64,000 bases of DNA. Origin: an uncultured Prevotellaceae bacterium (GTDB taxonomy: Bacteria > Bacteroidota > Bacteroidia > Bacteroidales > Bacteroidaceae). The stretch lies in NCBI GenBank assembly GCA_900318815.1, contig ONMA01000001.1, forward strand, positions 176,210 through 240,209, given 5' to 3'. The translations under genes and the position numbers were made by a program. Positions within the stretch are counted from its first letter, which is position 1; the number at the start of each line of letters is the position of its first letter. This document shows, piece after piece, positions 9,701 to 21,022 of this stretch. The notes beneath the pieces were generated by a model. It was given only the letters and a program-made list of their open reading frames with translations, was not told the DNA's origin and did no database searches.

Positions 9701-9942
9701 ACGAGCATTTCGTGGAACTTCGCGTGCCAATGCCCCATCTGCACCTGACGGAAGAGCAGGCTTGCCATCTTTTCGAACCCCATCGGAGTACGATTCCCTA
9801 CCTTCTTTGCCGTCAGATTGTGCGTGAGCATGGCGAAGCCATCCATCGTAGCGACTTCGGCATCAAGGCCGAGACCGACAAGAACCAAATAGTAACCATC
9901 ATCATGAAATTACCCAGACAGATATGCAAAAGTTCAAAGTAA
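6778..9942 (+). CDS. Two-part sensor kinase-like lipoprotein (TPR, TM, HATPase, second TM module)
   Basis: A 1054-residue membrane protein. It starts with a lipoprotein-type signal (LLLLVAAC, Cys23), then a long helical TPR-like region to about residue 395 and a membrane helix at about 400-421. A dimerisation-like helix region without a canonical H-box follows, and then a HATPase domain at about 550-670 with N-box NTLADNARKFTP, G1 DTGQGM and G2 GFGLLNCK. After this comes a second hydrophobic start at about 672-690, another helical stretch, a membrane helix near 821-845 and a C-terminal cytosolic part that looks like a degenerate kinase. This order fits Bacteroidales proteins I recall as DUF5112-HATPase-DUF5113. 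The response regulator gene overlaps its end by 19 bases, so both act as one signalling pair. Signal and phospho-acceptor site are unknown. Confidence 0.8.
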   Translation: MRCLFVSFPSLLFLFLLLLVAACSPSEERHLAEANNVFAYTNHYRSLDSTAYFAHEAMRLSTGDDDIVAEAMNHLAYVDLARMHYEQAKLRLDSIPGITDNQIELLVAYVQQMRLCQRRSNNREFYTYRERALRALARIDEERQQLNPHQQRRLLYAESELAIVESTYFYYVGLELQSVRALQQIPADLQADTAQWLNYLYNVGAGGIVSAATQEEVDQKEFDHLMRCYLTSLQAGYPYFQANSLEAIAEHLAVPSTRERLVADNLPAMKFLVPASWDLPDSQLPIYLAEQSLLLFQQFGDVYQVAGAYRTLATCYRSQGDYESALYYLEQSLSDSAIYQAPDLIASIREQLSVAYAAVNDKAASDHNRNLYLDLQEQTRQDRQLEARAEQLEDTSSQLNLLLCAVLVAILLLVFVLWLFNRMYQRYKSAAETDVQEQLAVHRLHLEAAQRLHLEQRAKVSLMISITPFIDRMLGEIKGQRPGALDYIRELTDKINEQNDVLTDWIQLRKGELNIKIESFPLQQLFDILAKGHANFSMKGIQLNIVPTSATVKADLVLTLFMLNTLADNARKFTPSGGAVGVCATEAPEYVEISVTDTGQGMDEEQLSRLFQSRIEVKDSSKEESHGFGLLNCKGIIDKYRKTSKIFSECLISAESRVGQGSRFFFRLPKGVVRMLLPLLLFFSGLQAYSHEQLDLAKTYADSAYFSNVRGSYLQSLLYVDSCRHCLNNYYRELTAGNDTMLLIGDPSVMSNEVRWFHDSVKINYGIILDIRNEAAVAALALHEWGLYAYNNRIYTQLFKETSADTSLSEYCRTMEQSQANKSIAIALLVLVLLAVVPAYFFLYYRRRKLLGDVEQMTEQLQAVEMEESVLHVSNAVLDNCLSALKHETMFFPSRIRQLVDRGEVAALPEVAQYYRELYGQLSMQAMHQVRGAKLHLKPLDHEILGDEVLVDYLFSILRKQSGEKKLNIEYRPYDEHFVELRVPMPHLHLTEEQACHLFEPHRSTIPYLLCRQIVREHGEAIHRSDFGIKAETDKNQIVTIIMKLPRQICKSSK

Positions 9943-10649
9943 TCATCGTCGAGGACGTGCCCCTCGAACTGAAAGGCACGCTGCGCATCATCGAGAGCGA
10001 CATCCCGGAAGCCGAGGTCATTGGTACTGCCGACAACGAGGCGGCCTACTGGAAACTGATTAAGCAGCAACAACCCGACCTGCTGTTGCTTGACTTGGGC
10101 CTGGGAGGCTTCACCTCTATCGGTGTCGAGATATGCCGCCAGACCAAAGAGTTATATCCCAGCGTGCGAGTACTCATTTTCACGGGCGAGATATACAACG
10201 AGAAACTATGGGTCGACACGCTCGATGCGGGTGCCGACGGCATCATTCTGAAGACGGGCGAACTGCTTACCCGCCACGACGTGGTGGCCGTGATGGACGG
10301 CAAGCAGTTAGTGTTCAATGAGCCTATCCTGAAGAAAATCGTCGACCATTTCAAGCATAGTGTCGGCTCGGCCTTGGCAAAGCAGGAAGCTGTGGTGGGT
10401 TATGAGATTGACGAGTACGACGAACGATTCCTGCGCCACTTGGCCTTGGGCTACACGAAAGACCAGATAGCTCAGTTAAGGGGTATGCCTTTTGGCGTGA
10501 AGAGTTTGGAGAAACGCCAGAACGAACTGGTACAGAAACTCTTCCCGGATGGCAACCGTGGTCAGAGTGTCAATGCCACCCGACTGGTGGTCAGGGCACT
10601 GGAATTGCGTATTCTCGATATCGACAACCTGGAACCCGACGACGAATAG
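9924..10649 (+). CDS. Response regulator with divergent HTH output
   Basis: A 241-residue regulator. The receiver domain spans about residues 1-125: acidic pair ED at 10-11, phospho-acceptor Asp57 in PDLLLLDLGLGG, Thr87 in LIFTGE and Lys110 in IILKTGE. The C-terminal part (about 165-235) contains LALGYTKDQIAQLRGM and an arginine-rich helix, resembling a diverged LuxR/FixJ-type helix-turn-helix. The gene begins inside the end of the kinase gene and is followed after four bases by a membrane-protein gene, indicating one operon. Targets are not evident from the sequence. Confidence 0.85.
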   Translation: MQKFKVIIVEDVPLELKGTLRIIESDIPEAEVIGTADNEAAYWKLIKQQQPDLLLLDLGLGGFTSIGVEICRQTKELYPSVRVLIFTGEIYNEKLWVDTLDAGADGIILKTGELLTRHDVVAVMDGKQLVFNEPILKKIVDHFKHSVGSALAKQEAVVGYEIDEYDERFLRHLALGYTKDQIAQLRGMPFGVKSLEKRQNELVQKLFPDGNRGQSVNATRLVVRALELRILDIDNLEPDDE

Positions 10650-10653
10650 ACTC

Positions 10654-11253
10654 ATGATCACGTTGCGACGCATAGTGGGAAGCCTTAGCTTGGTGCTCAT
10701 CCTGGCGCAGGTATTGCTGATCCTGGTGTCGTGGCTGCTGTCGGCCACGATGATGCCGGGTGTCCGCTCCCTGCTTTCGCCCGAAGGACTGCGCTGGTAT
10801 GCAGGGCAGTTCACCCATTTGTTGCTCACGCCTTTGCTTTCCTGGCTGTTGTTGCTTTCCATGTCGGCTGGCTGTTTTCTGCGTAGCGGACTCTGCGACG
10901 TGCTGCGCTCGCCTGCCACCTACCGTGAACGACTGGCCTTGCGCGTAGTCCTTGTACTCCTTATATTATATATAGGTGTAATAGTGCTGCTGGTGGCTGC
11001 GCCCCATGCCGTGTTGCTTTCGGCCACGGGCAGGCTCTGGCCCTCGCCTTTCAGCATGGCGCTGGTGCCTATTGGAGCGTTTGGCGTGGTGTTGGTGTCA
11101 GCGGTCTATGGCGTTCTGAGTAATCATTTTGGTGGATTCTCCGATGTCATTGGTTCGCTCATTGATGGTCTGCAGGCATCGGCTCCGCTCCTTTTCCTCT
11201 ATTTGCTCGCCGTGCAGTTCTATGCGTCGTTGATGTATGTGCTGATGAGGTAA
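10654..11253 (+). CDS. Small integral membrane protein, possibly AbgT-related
   Basis: A 199-residue protein with about five strong hydrophobic segments (for example LSLVLILAQVLLILVSWLLS at the N-terminus and LLFLYLLAVQFYASLMYVLM at the end). ATG 10654, four bases after the response-regulator stop, gives a natural membrane-protein start; the same frame is open further upstream but only inside the regulator gene. The order LLSPEGLRW, then a hydrophobic segment ending CFLRSGL, faintly recalls the start of AbgT-type transporters, although the protein is less than half their size. The function is unknown. Operon position suggests that it belongs with the kinase/regulator pair. Confidence 0.6.
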   Translation: MITLRRIVGSLSLVLILAQVLLILVSWLLSATMMPGVRSLLSPEGLRWYAGQFTHLLLTPLLSWLLLLSMSAGCFLRSGLCDVLRSPATYRERLALRVVLVLLILYIGVIVLLVAAPHAVLLSATGRLWPSPFSMALVPIGAFGVVLVSAVYGVLSNHFGGFSDVIGSLIDGLQASAPLLFLYLLAVQFYASLMYVLMR

Positions 11254-11279
11254 TCTGAAACAAATTGTAAAAATAAAAT

Positions 11280-11978
11280 ATGGATGTAAAGAGAATGCTT
11301 GACTTCCTGAAGGAAGTGACAATGAATAATAACCGTCCTTGGTTCATGGAGCATAAGAGTGAGTATGAGGCCGTGAAGGCAGAGTGGGAGAGGGGCGTGG
11401 CTCAGGCTTTGGAGCGCATAGGCTCGTTCGACCCTTCTGTTCTCTCGCAGCAGGTGAAGGACTGTACCTATCGTTTCTATCGCGACACGCGCTTCAGCGA
11501 GGACAAGTCGCCTTACAAGAATCATCTCGGAGCCTACATCAATGCCCACGGCAAGAAAGCCCTTCGCGGTGGGTACTACATTCACATGGAGCCTGGCCAC
11601 TGCTTGTTAGCAGTGGGCAATTACTGGTTACCCACCAATATCCTTACTTCTTGCCGCAATGAGCTGATGGCCAATGAGGAGGAGTGGTTGCGCTGTGTAG
11701 AGTCGAAAGCCTTCAAGAAGTACTTCGATGCTCCCGAGGATGCCTCATGGGATAGTCCGCAGGGGTTCGGGATGGCCAAGTTGAAGACTTGTCCGTCGGG
11801 CTTTCCCCGTGACTATGAGCATCTTCGCTATCTTCGGCTAAAGGATTACTGTGCCTGGCACCACGTGTCCGATGACTTCTTTGAGGGCGACGACTGGCTC
11901 AACGAGATGGAACGGATATTCCTTGCAGCCAAGCCGATGATGGATTTCGTCAACGCGGTGATAGACGACTATGAGTAG
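11280..11978 (+). CDS. DUF2461 family protein
   Basis: A 232-residue soluble protein of the DUF2461 (TIGR02453-type) family, recognised by FLKEVTMNNNRPWFMEHK at the N-terminus, the central RFYRDTRFSEDKSPYKNHLG, GGYYIHMEPG around residue 100, and a C-terminal LKTCPSGFPRDYEH. These blocks define the family, whose biochemical role has not been established. The length is normal and the gene looks intact. It follows the membrane-protein gene by 26 bases and converges on the Rid-like gene, with only two bases between the stops. Confidence 0.88.
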   Translation: MDVKRMLDFLKEVTMNNNRPWFMEHKSEYEAVKAEWERGVAQALERIGSFDPSVLSQQVKDCTYRFYRDTRFSEDKSPYKNHLGAYINAHGKKALRGGYYIHMEPGHCLLAVGNYWLPTNILTSCRNELMANEEEWLRCVESKAFKKYFDAPEDASWDSPQGFGMAKLKTCPSGFPRDYEHLRYLRLKDYCAWHHVSDDFFEGDDWLNEMERIFLAAKPMMDFVNAVIDDYE

Positions 11979-11980
11979 TA

Positions 11981-16266
<4,286 letters not shown>

Positions 16267-16276
16267 GTTCGACCTG

Positions 16277-16555
16277 CGATTGAAAGACGCTGAAAGCGTC
16301 ACCTCTTGATAGCCGTAGGTCGGAACGACCTGCGGACAAGTAGACAAGGGAGGGGACAGCACCCAGAAGGGGTGCCCCAACATCGCGTATTGGGCGACCC
16401 GTACCATTTCACGTTCTATCCGCAGGTCTTTCGGACACTACGGCTATCGAGAGGTGACGCTTTCAGCGTCAAAGTACATTTTTCTCTTTCCGTCATCCGT
16501 AGGTCGTCCGACCTACGGCTATTGAGAGGTGACGCTTTCAGCGTCTTTCAATCGC
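16277..16555. repeat. Three copies of a 55-60-base palindromic intergenic repeat
   Basis: Copy 1 (16277-16335) and copy 3 (16497-16555) are reverse complements of each other with about 95% identity. Copy 2 (16421-16474) has the orientation of copy 3 but a diverged end. Each copy holds two small palindromes, GACGCTGAAAGCGTC and one around CGTAGGTCG/CGACCTGCGG. The arrangement resembles REP/BIME-type elements. It fills most of the 378 bases between the beta-galactosidase and transketolase genes. Confidence 0.8.
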
Positions 16556-16593
16556 AACAGTTCGAGTAAGGAACGAATAACATTATTCATAAT

Positions 16594-16626
16594 AAAGCGG
16601 CGCACCCGAAAGGATGCGCCGCTTTT
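16594..16626. terminator. Bidirectional terminator between beta-galactosidase and transketolase
   Basis: An 8-base-pair GC stem (GCGGCGCA with TGCGCCGC) and a 10-base loop, flanked by A-rich and T-rich tracts, sits between two convergent genes. Confidence 0.8.
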
Positions 16627-16644
16627 ACGAATAACAGGGTTGGT

Positions 16645-18657
16645 TTATGCCAGCAGTTTCTTTACCTGCTCATAAACGTTCTGACCGGTGAAGCCGAGCT
16701 TCTCGTCGAGCACCTTGTAAGGAGCTGAGAAACCGAAGCTCTCGAGACCCCAGACAGTGCCGTCGGCACCAACAAGACCTTCGAGGTTGACGGGCAGACC
16801 AGCGGTCAGGCCGAACTTCTTCTTGCCTGCGGGCAGCACGCTCTGCTGATACTCCTTCGGCTGTGAGCGGAAGAGACCCTCAGAAGGAACGCTGACGATG
16901 CGAGTCTTGATGCCGTCGGCGGCAAGCAGCTTGGCACCTGCCTCGAGCGTCGAGACCTCAGAACCGGAGGCGAGCAGGATGACGTCATAGTCCTCGTCGC
17001 TGCCTGCAACCACGTATGCACCCTTGGTGGCCTGATTGTAGTCATTGCCCTCGGGAAGCATCTCGATATTCTGGCGAGAGAAGATCAGAGCGGTCGGGGT
17101 GTCGACATTCTCCATAGCCATGCGCCAGCAGACGGTGGTCTCCTCGGCATCGGCGGGACGTACCACGAGCACGCTGTTCTTTCCGTGGTGGTTCTTCAGC
17201 TTCTCCATCAGGCGAATCTGAGCTTCCTGCTCAACGGGCTCATGGGTAGGACCATCCTCACCCACGCGGAAGGCATCGTGCGTCCAGATGAACTTCACGG
17301 GCAGCTCCATCAGGGCAGCCATACGAACGGCGGGCTTCATGTAGTCGGAGAATACGAAGAACGTACCGCAAGCGGGGATGACGCCACCGTGCAGGGCCAT
17401 ACCGATGCAGCAGCAGGCCATGGTAAGCTCAGCCACGCCAGCCTCGAAGAAGGCACCGCTGAAGTCGCCGCGAACAATGTCGTGGGTCTTCTTCAGGAAG
17501 CCGTTGGTATTGTCGGAGTTCGACAGGTCGGCAGAAGCGCAAATCATGTTGGGCACCTGCTCGGCGAGCTGACCAAGAACGGCGGCACTGGCGCTACGGG
17601 TAGCCGAACCTGCCTTCTGCTGCACCTTGCTCCAGTCAATCTTCGGAGCCTTGCCGCTGAACCACTCTTCCAGCTGGGCAGCCTTTTCGGGATTAGCCTT
17701 GGCCCACTCGGCCTTGGCAGCATAGCGCTCAGCCACAATCTTCTTCAGCTCCTCGGCACGCTTAGCATAAAGCTCCTGCACCTCGGGGAAGATCTGGAAG
17801 GGATTCTCGGGATCGGCACCGAGGTTCTTCATGGTGTTGATGTAGGCGTCGCCACCGAGAGGAGCACCGTGGGTAGCGCAGTTGCTCTCGTAGCTCGAAC
17901 CGTCGGCCTTGCGGGCACCCTTGCCCATGACGCAGTGACCGATGATGAGCGATGGACGCTCTTTCTCGGCCTGAGCCTTCTTGATGGCCTCACGAATCTG
18001 ATCCACGTCATTGCCGTCAATCTTCTGCACATACCATCCCCAAGCCTCATACTTCTTAGCGGTATCTTCGCAGGTCACCACCTCGGTCTTCGTTGAGAGC
18101 TGGATATCGTTGGCATCGTAGAACATGATGAGGTTGTCAAGCCCCAGGTTACCGGCAATACGGCCAGCACCCTGTGAGATTTCCTCCTGCACGCCACCAT
18201 CCGAGATGTAAGCATAGATGGTCTGGTTCATCACCTCGCCTAAGCGAGCCTTCAGGAACTTGGCGGCAATAGCGGCACCCACGGCAAAGGTGTGGCCCTG
18301 TCCGAGAGGTCCGGAAGTGTTCTCAATGCCGCGAACCAGCTCGCGCTCGGGGTGACCGGGTGTCACTGAACCCCACTGACGCAGGTTCTTCAGGTCTTCC
18401 AGGGTGTACTTGCCGATGAGAGCCAGCTGCGAGTAGAGCATCGGAGCCATGTGACCGGGGTCAAGGAAGAAGCGGTCGCGTCCTTCCCACTCGGGATTCT
18501 CCGGGTCATAGACGAGGAACTCACTGTACAGCGTGTTGATGAAATCAGCACCACCCATGGCACCGCCGGGGTGTCCCGACTTAGCCTTTTCAACCATCGA
18601 TGCAGCCAGGATACGGATGTTGTCGGCTGCAAGATTCATAATTTTGTTGTCGTTCAT
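16645..18657 (-). CDS. tkt: Transketolase
   Basis: A 670-residue cytoplasmic enzyme of the non-oxidative pentose phosphate pathway that transfers two-carbon ketol units. The N-terminal thiamine-diphosphate domain shows KSGHPGGAMGGADF (about 27-40), the conserved GHPERE and GPLGQGH blocks and the YISDGGVQEE motif. The pyrimidine domain (from about 350) has GDFSGAFFEAGVAE and HDAFRVGEDGPTHEPVEQ; the C-terminal domain follows. Length and all these motifs are normal. It is monocistronic with a promoter at 18704. Confidence 0.95.
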   Translation of the reverse strand: MNDNKIMNLAADNIRILAASMVEKAKSGHPGGAMGGADFINTLYSEFLVYDPENPEWEGRDRFFLDPGHMAPMLYSQLALIGKYTLEDLKNLRQWGSVTPGHPERELVRGIENTSGPLGQGHTFAVGAAIAAKFLKARLGEVMNQTIYAYISDGGVQEEISQGAGRIAGNLGLDNLIMFYDANDIQLSTKTEVVTCEDTAKKYEAWGWYVQKIDGNDVDQIREAIKKAQAEKERPSLIIGHCVMGKGARKADGSSYESNCATHGAPLGGDAYINTMKNLGADPENPFQIFPEVQELYAKRAEELKKIVAERYAAKAEWAKANPEKAAQLEEWFSGKAPKIDWSKVQQKAGSATRSASAAVLGQLAEQVPNMICASADLSNSDNTNGFLKKTHDIVRGDFSGAFFEAGVAELTMACCCIGMALHGGVIPACGTFFVFSDYMKPAVRMAALMELPVKFIWTHDAFRVGEDGPTHEPVEQEAQIRLMEKLKNHHGKNSVLVVRPADAEETTVCWRMAMENVDTPTALIFSRQNIEMLPEGNDYNQATKGAYVVAGSDEDYDVILLASGSEVSTLEAGAKLLAADGIKTRIVSVPSEGLFRSQPKEYQQSVLPAGKKKFGLTAGLPVNLEGLVGADGTVWGLESFGFSAPYKVLDEKLGFTGQNVYEQVKKLLA

Positions 18658-18703
18658 AATATAACTTTGGTAAGTAAATATAACTTTAGGTCAAAATTTG
18701 ATG

Positions 18704-18711
18704 CAAAAATA
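18704..18711 (-). promoter_or_regulatory. -7 box of the transketolase promoter
   Basis: TATTTTTG on the minus strand, about 47 bases before the start codon, in an AT-rich stretch. Confidence 0.55.
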
Positions 18712-18810
18712 CAAAAAAAATATTATACTTGATTCTTTTTTCCTATTTTTTTATCATTAATCCTATTTTTTTTGTTTTTTAATCGTTATATATAAGGAAT
18801 TTTTCAAAAT

Positions 18811-18905
18811 AGGGTGACAGGGTGACAGAATGCCGATAAACAGGGCGTTTGCACCCTTTTTCGAGGGTGACAAGGGTGACAGAAGGGTGACAGAAAAATG
18901 ACAGG
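18811..18905. repeat. GGGTGACAG-type dispersed repeat, copy 1
   Basis: A run of GTGACAG motifs surrounds a core that encodes a short hairpin around GGGCGTTTGCACCC. Nearly the same 86-base sequence occurs in opposite orientation at 30577-30662, including part of the AT-rich flank. No open frame runs through it. Confidence 0.8.
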
Positions 18906-18935
18906 CTAACAGAGAAAGTAAGTCGAATACAGATA

Positions 18936-19016
18936 AATTCTCGAGAGAATTGAGCAGTAAGAATGCCATTTAGCAAAGGTAAAGATGTTCTTTACGCCCC
19001 AATTCTCTCGAGAATT
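18936..19016. repeat. 17-base perfect inverted repeats flanking a promoter-like box
   Basis: Bases 18936-18952 (AATTCTCGAGAGAATTG) are repeated exactly in reverse complement at 19000-19016. The 47-base spacer contains TACCTTTG on the minus strand (18981-18974) with a TTG about 18 bases before it, which fits a -33/-7 promoter. The arrangement resembles a small invertible promoter, though the spacer is short for known Bacteroides invertons. The rest of 18658-19257 holds no gene that I can support. Confidence 0.6.
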
Positions 19017-19200
19017 CAAGTGCAGGCAGGCTTGATTCTTACTGGAAGTATCGTGGATGTCGAAAGAGAGGATAAAGGTGCTATGTAATGATTAAATAAC
19101 ATTACCTTGTTCAAATCAATTATTTTTTGTGATTTTGCATGGTTGAGAATTTGATTCAAAATCAGGTAAAATGAGGACGGATGTAAAAAATTATAAGAAA

Positions 19201-19246
19201 TTATTCAGCCGTTTGCGTATATTTTTGTGTCTTTGCGGCTGAATAA
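19201..19246 (+). promoter_or_regulatory. Palindrome-flanked promoter region before the ATPase remnant
   Basis: TTATTCAGCCG (19201-19211) is inverted at 19236-19246. The 24 bases between contain TATTTTTG, a -7-like box. The gene begins 12 bases later. The palindrome could be an operator or a hairpin in the leader. Confidence 0.4.
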
Positions 19247-19257
19247 TTTTTATTGAT

Positions 19258-19797
19258 ATGAAGAATCTGATTATCGCAAGAGAAAGAGAAAAGGCTGAGC
19301 TTGAGCGGCTTATGAACGAGCCAACGGCACAGATGCTGGCTGTGTATGGCAGGAGAAGAACTGGAAAAACGTTCCCTTATTGGCATGACAACCAGAACAG
19401 CCCTCGCGTGAACTCGTGGCGGGGGCGGGCTTTTGAGGATGTGTGCTTTGTGCATCAGCAGCAGGTGAAGCGGGCTGTGGGTATAGACGGTGTGCAGGCG
19501 GAGGTATATCCGTGGCACGCTACGGGTGATGCCGCCAGCCCTGGCGCTCAGATAGACATGCTGATAGACAGGGCTGACAGGGTGATGAACCTGTGCGAGA
19601 TGAAGTTTACGCAGAGCGACTATGTGATTTCGAAGGACTATGACGAGCGGCTTCGGAACAAGATTGCGGCCCTGCAGGAGATGACCCGCAGCAAGCGGAA
19701 CGTGCAGGTGGTGCTGGTGACGACCTACGGGCTGAAGCAGAACATGTACAGCGGAAGGGTACAGCGTGTGGTGACGCTGGAGGATCTGTTTGGGTGA
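19258..19797 (+). pseudogene. Internally deleted ATPase_2/DUF234-type ATPase
   Basis: The frame encodes 179 residues. The first 38 match the start of archaeal-type/Bacteroidales AAA ATPases, ending in the Walker A motif GRRRTGKTF. The next residue already belongs to the C-terminal DUF234 part: FPYWHDNQ, then WRGRAFEDVCFVHQQQVKRA, GAQIDMLIDRADRVMNLCEMKF and the final RVVTLEDLF. In full-length members (roughly 400-500 residues) the Walker B, sensor and linker regions lie between these parts, so about 250-300 residues are missing by an in-frame deletion. ATP hydrolysis is therefore not expected. It has no operon partner. Whether the short product is still made and used is unknown. Confidence 0.75.
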
Positions 19798-19932
19798 GAA
19801 ATCGTTAATTTTCAACTTTATATAGTATGAGACAAAGACAAAAATGAATATGTCCATCAGGTGTAATTGTTAATCTGTATTAAATGATTGCCGAAAAATG
19901 GTAAAATCTATCTTTAAATGAAAAAAAATAAT

Positions 19933-19940
19933 TATCTTTG
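19933..19940 (+). promoter_or_regulatory. -7 box without a protein gene downstream
   Basis: TATCTTTG in an AT-rich region followed by about 110 bases without a substantial frame and then the hairpin at 20052. See the candidate small RNA. Confidence 0.45.
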
Positions 19941-19946
19941 CAATGT

Positions 19947-20083
19947 GTTTTTCATGGTATTAGATTATTAAGGTTAATTAGAGAATCCAATGTCGTGAGA
20001 CAGAGAATTTTCGTACCACTTGCAGACATAAGGATTTGTTGCAAATGGAATAAAAAAGGGAGCCTGCGAAGGTTCCCTTTTTT
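19947..20083 (+). ncRNA. Candidate small RNA of about 137 bases
   Basis: A promoter box at 19933 and a strong hairpin with a T-tract at 20052-20083 delimit a short transcript. The longest frame inside it is only a handful of codons. I recognise no known RNA family. The hairpin also ends the tRNA transcript from the other side, so the existence of this rightward RNA depends on the promoter alone. Confidence 0.35.
20052..20083. terminator. Bidirectional terminator after the tRNA genes
   Basis: GGGAGCC and GGTTCCC form a 7-base-pair stem with a 6-base loop, flanked by six A on the left and six T on the right, so it can end transcription in both directions. Confidence 0.8.
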
Positions 20084-20131
20084 CTGTCCATCCTCATCGG
20101 TTTCCAATGGATGATTTGGGGTTGTTCGCAG

Positions 20132-20204
20132 AGCGGTAAACGGGACTCGAACCCGCGACCCTCGGCTTGGGAAGCCAATGCTCTACCAACTGAGCTATTA
20201 CCGC
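20132..20204 (-). tRNA. tRNA-Gly (anticodon CCC)
   Basis: Cloverleaf read on the minus strand: acceptor stem GCGGTAA/TTACCGC, D-loop with TAGCTCAGTTGGTAGAGC, anticodon loop TTCCCAA within TTGGC/GCCGA, and T-arm GGTTCGAACCC. It is the last of four tRNA genes transcribed together. Confidence 0.95.
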
Positions 20205-20258
20205 ATTCTGCTTTGAAACAAAAAAGAGGTATCATTTTACCTCTTTGATACTTTTTTG

Positions 20259-20331
<73 letters not shown>

Positions 20332-20346
20332 TTGCGAATCATTTTG

Positions 20347-20419
20347 TACACCCGCAGGGGCTCGAACCCTGGACACCCTGATTAAGAGTCAGGTGCTCTA
20401 CCAACTGAGCTACGGGTGC
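20347..20419 (-). tRNA. tRNA-Lys (anticodon CTT), copy 2
   Basis: Acceptor stem GCACCCG/CGGGTGT (one G-T pair), anticodon stem CCTGA/TCAGG with loop CTCTTAA. The gene is identical to its neighbour at 20452 and separated from it by 32 bases. Confidence 0.95.
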
Positions 20420-20451
20420 ATCGCTTAGCACTAACCCTTTCTTGTTTCTTG

Positions 20452-20524
20452 TACACCCGCAGGGGCTCGAACCCTGGACACCCTGATTAAGAGTCAGGTG
20501 CTCTACCAACTGAGCTACGGGTGC
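20452..20524 (-). tRNA. tRNA-Lys (anticodon CTT), copy 1
   Basis: This tRNA is identical to the one at 20347-20419, a recent tandem duplication. It is the first gene of the tRNA transcript, 22 bases behind the promoter box at 20547. Confidence 0.95.
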
Positions 20525-20546
20525 ATCGCTTTTCGTTTTGCGGGTG

Positions 20547-20554
20547 CAAAGGTA
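20547..20554 (-). promoter_or_regulatory. -7 box of the tRNA operon
   Basis: TACCTTTG on the minus strand, 22 bases before the first tRNA base; the operon is tRNA-Lys, Lys, Thr, Gly. Confidence 0.75.
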
Positions 20555-20676
20555 TAGATAATTTTTGAACTGACCAAATTTTTCTTTCTCTTTTTTCTGA
20601 AATAATGTCAATAAAACAGGAATGGGCCTCATTTCCTTGGCTTATATACATTATTTTAATAGTTTTCTGAACCAAT

Positions 20677-20706
20677 GAAAAGCACCCAATCTCACGATTA
20701 GGTGCT
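20677..20706 (-). terminator. Terminator of the riboswitch transcript
   Basis: On the minus strand AGCACC and GGTGCT close a hairpin with inner pairs AATC/GATT and a GTGA loop, followed by TTTT. It lies upstream of the tRNA promoter, so the riboswitch RNA does not read into the tRNAs. Confidence 0.75.
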
Positions 20707-20865
20707 TCCCTGCTAAAGCTTATATAATAATACACGTACAAAATTCTCTATAGAATAGTTCCAATACATCGTACACGCACACCGCCCCGGTGTCCACTCG
20801 ATGATGAGATGAATGTTAAAGTACCGTTCTGAGCTTACACCGAGCGTCAGTCGGGCGTGGCATCC

Positions 20866-21022
20866 TCAAGGCAGGTCTTCTGACTTTGTTCCATTCCCAA
20901 ACGCCTTCCCGCCCAAAGAGGCAGTGGACTCTGTTTAGGACTTATAAAGGAACTCACAGCTGCGGGACAGTCGGAGATTCTCACTCACATTCCCTTTTGA
21001 TCGCGATTAAGCGAACCTTGAT
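20866..21022 (-). promoter_or_regulatory. Cobalamin (adenosyl-/aquo-B12) riboswitch without a gene
   Basis: On the minus strand the conserved core appears in order: AAAGGGAAT, GTGAGAATCTCCGACTGTCC, CGCAGCTGTGAG, CCACTG, GGGAAGG and the B12 box AAGTCAGAAGACCTGCC (20886-20870). CAAGG near 21021 can pair with CCTTG at 20867 to close P1. Such riboswitches normally precede btuB or cobalamin-synthesis genes. Here the next 160 bases contain no frame longer than about 25 codons, and then a terminator. The element has its own promoter at 21030. Confidence 0.88.

Noticed and set aside
10549..10653. Upstream start for the small membrane protein
   Set aside because: The extra 35 residues would lie inside the response-regulator gene and are not hydrophobic; ATG 10654 follows the regulator stop directly.
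20339..20741. Open frames reading RSSVGRAPDS or QLVEHLTLNQGVQGSSPCG over the tRNA cluster
   Set aside because: They are translations of the tRNA genes themselves, a well-known false-gene pattern; both copies coincide exactly with tRNA-Lys.
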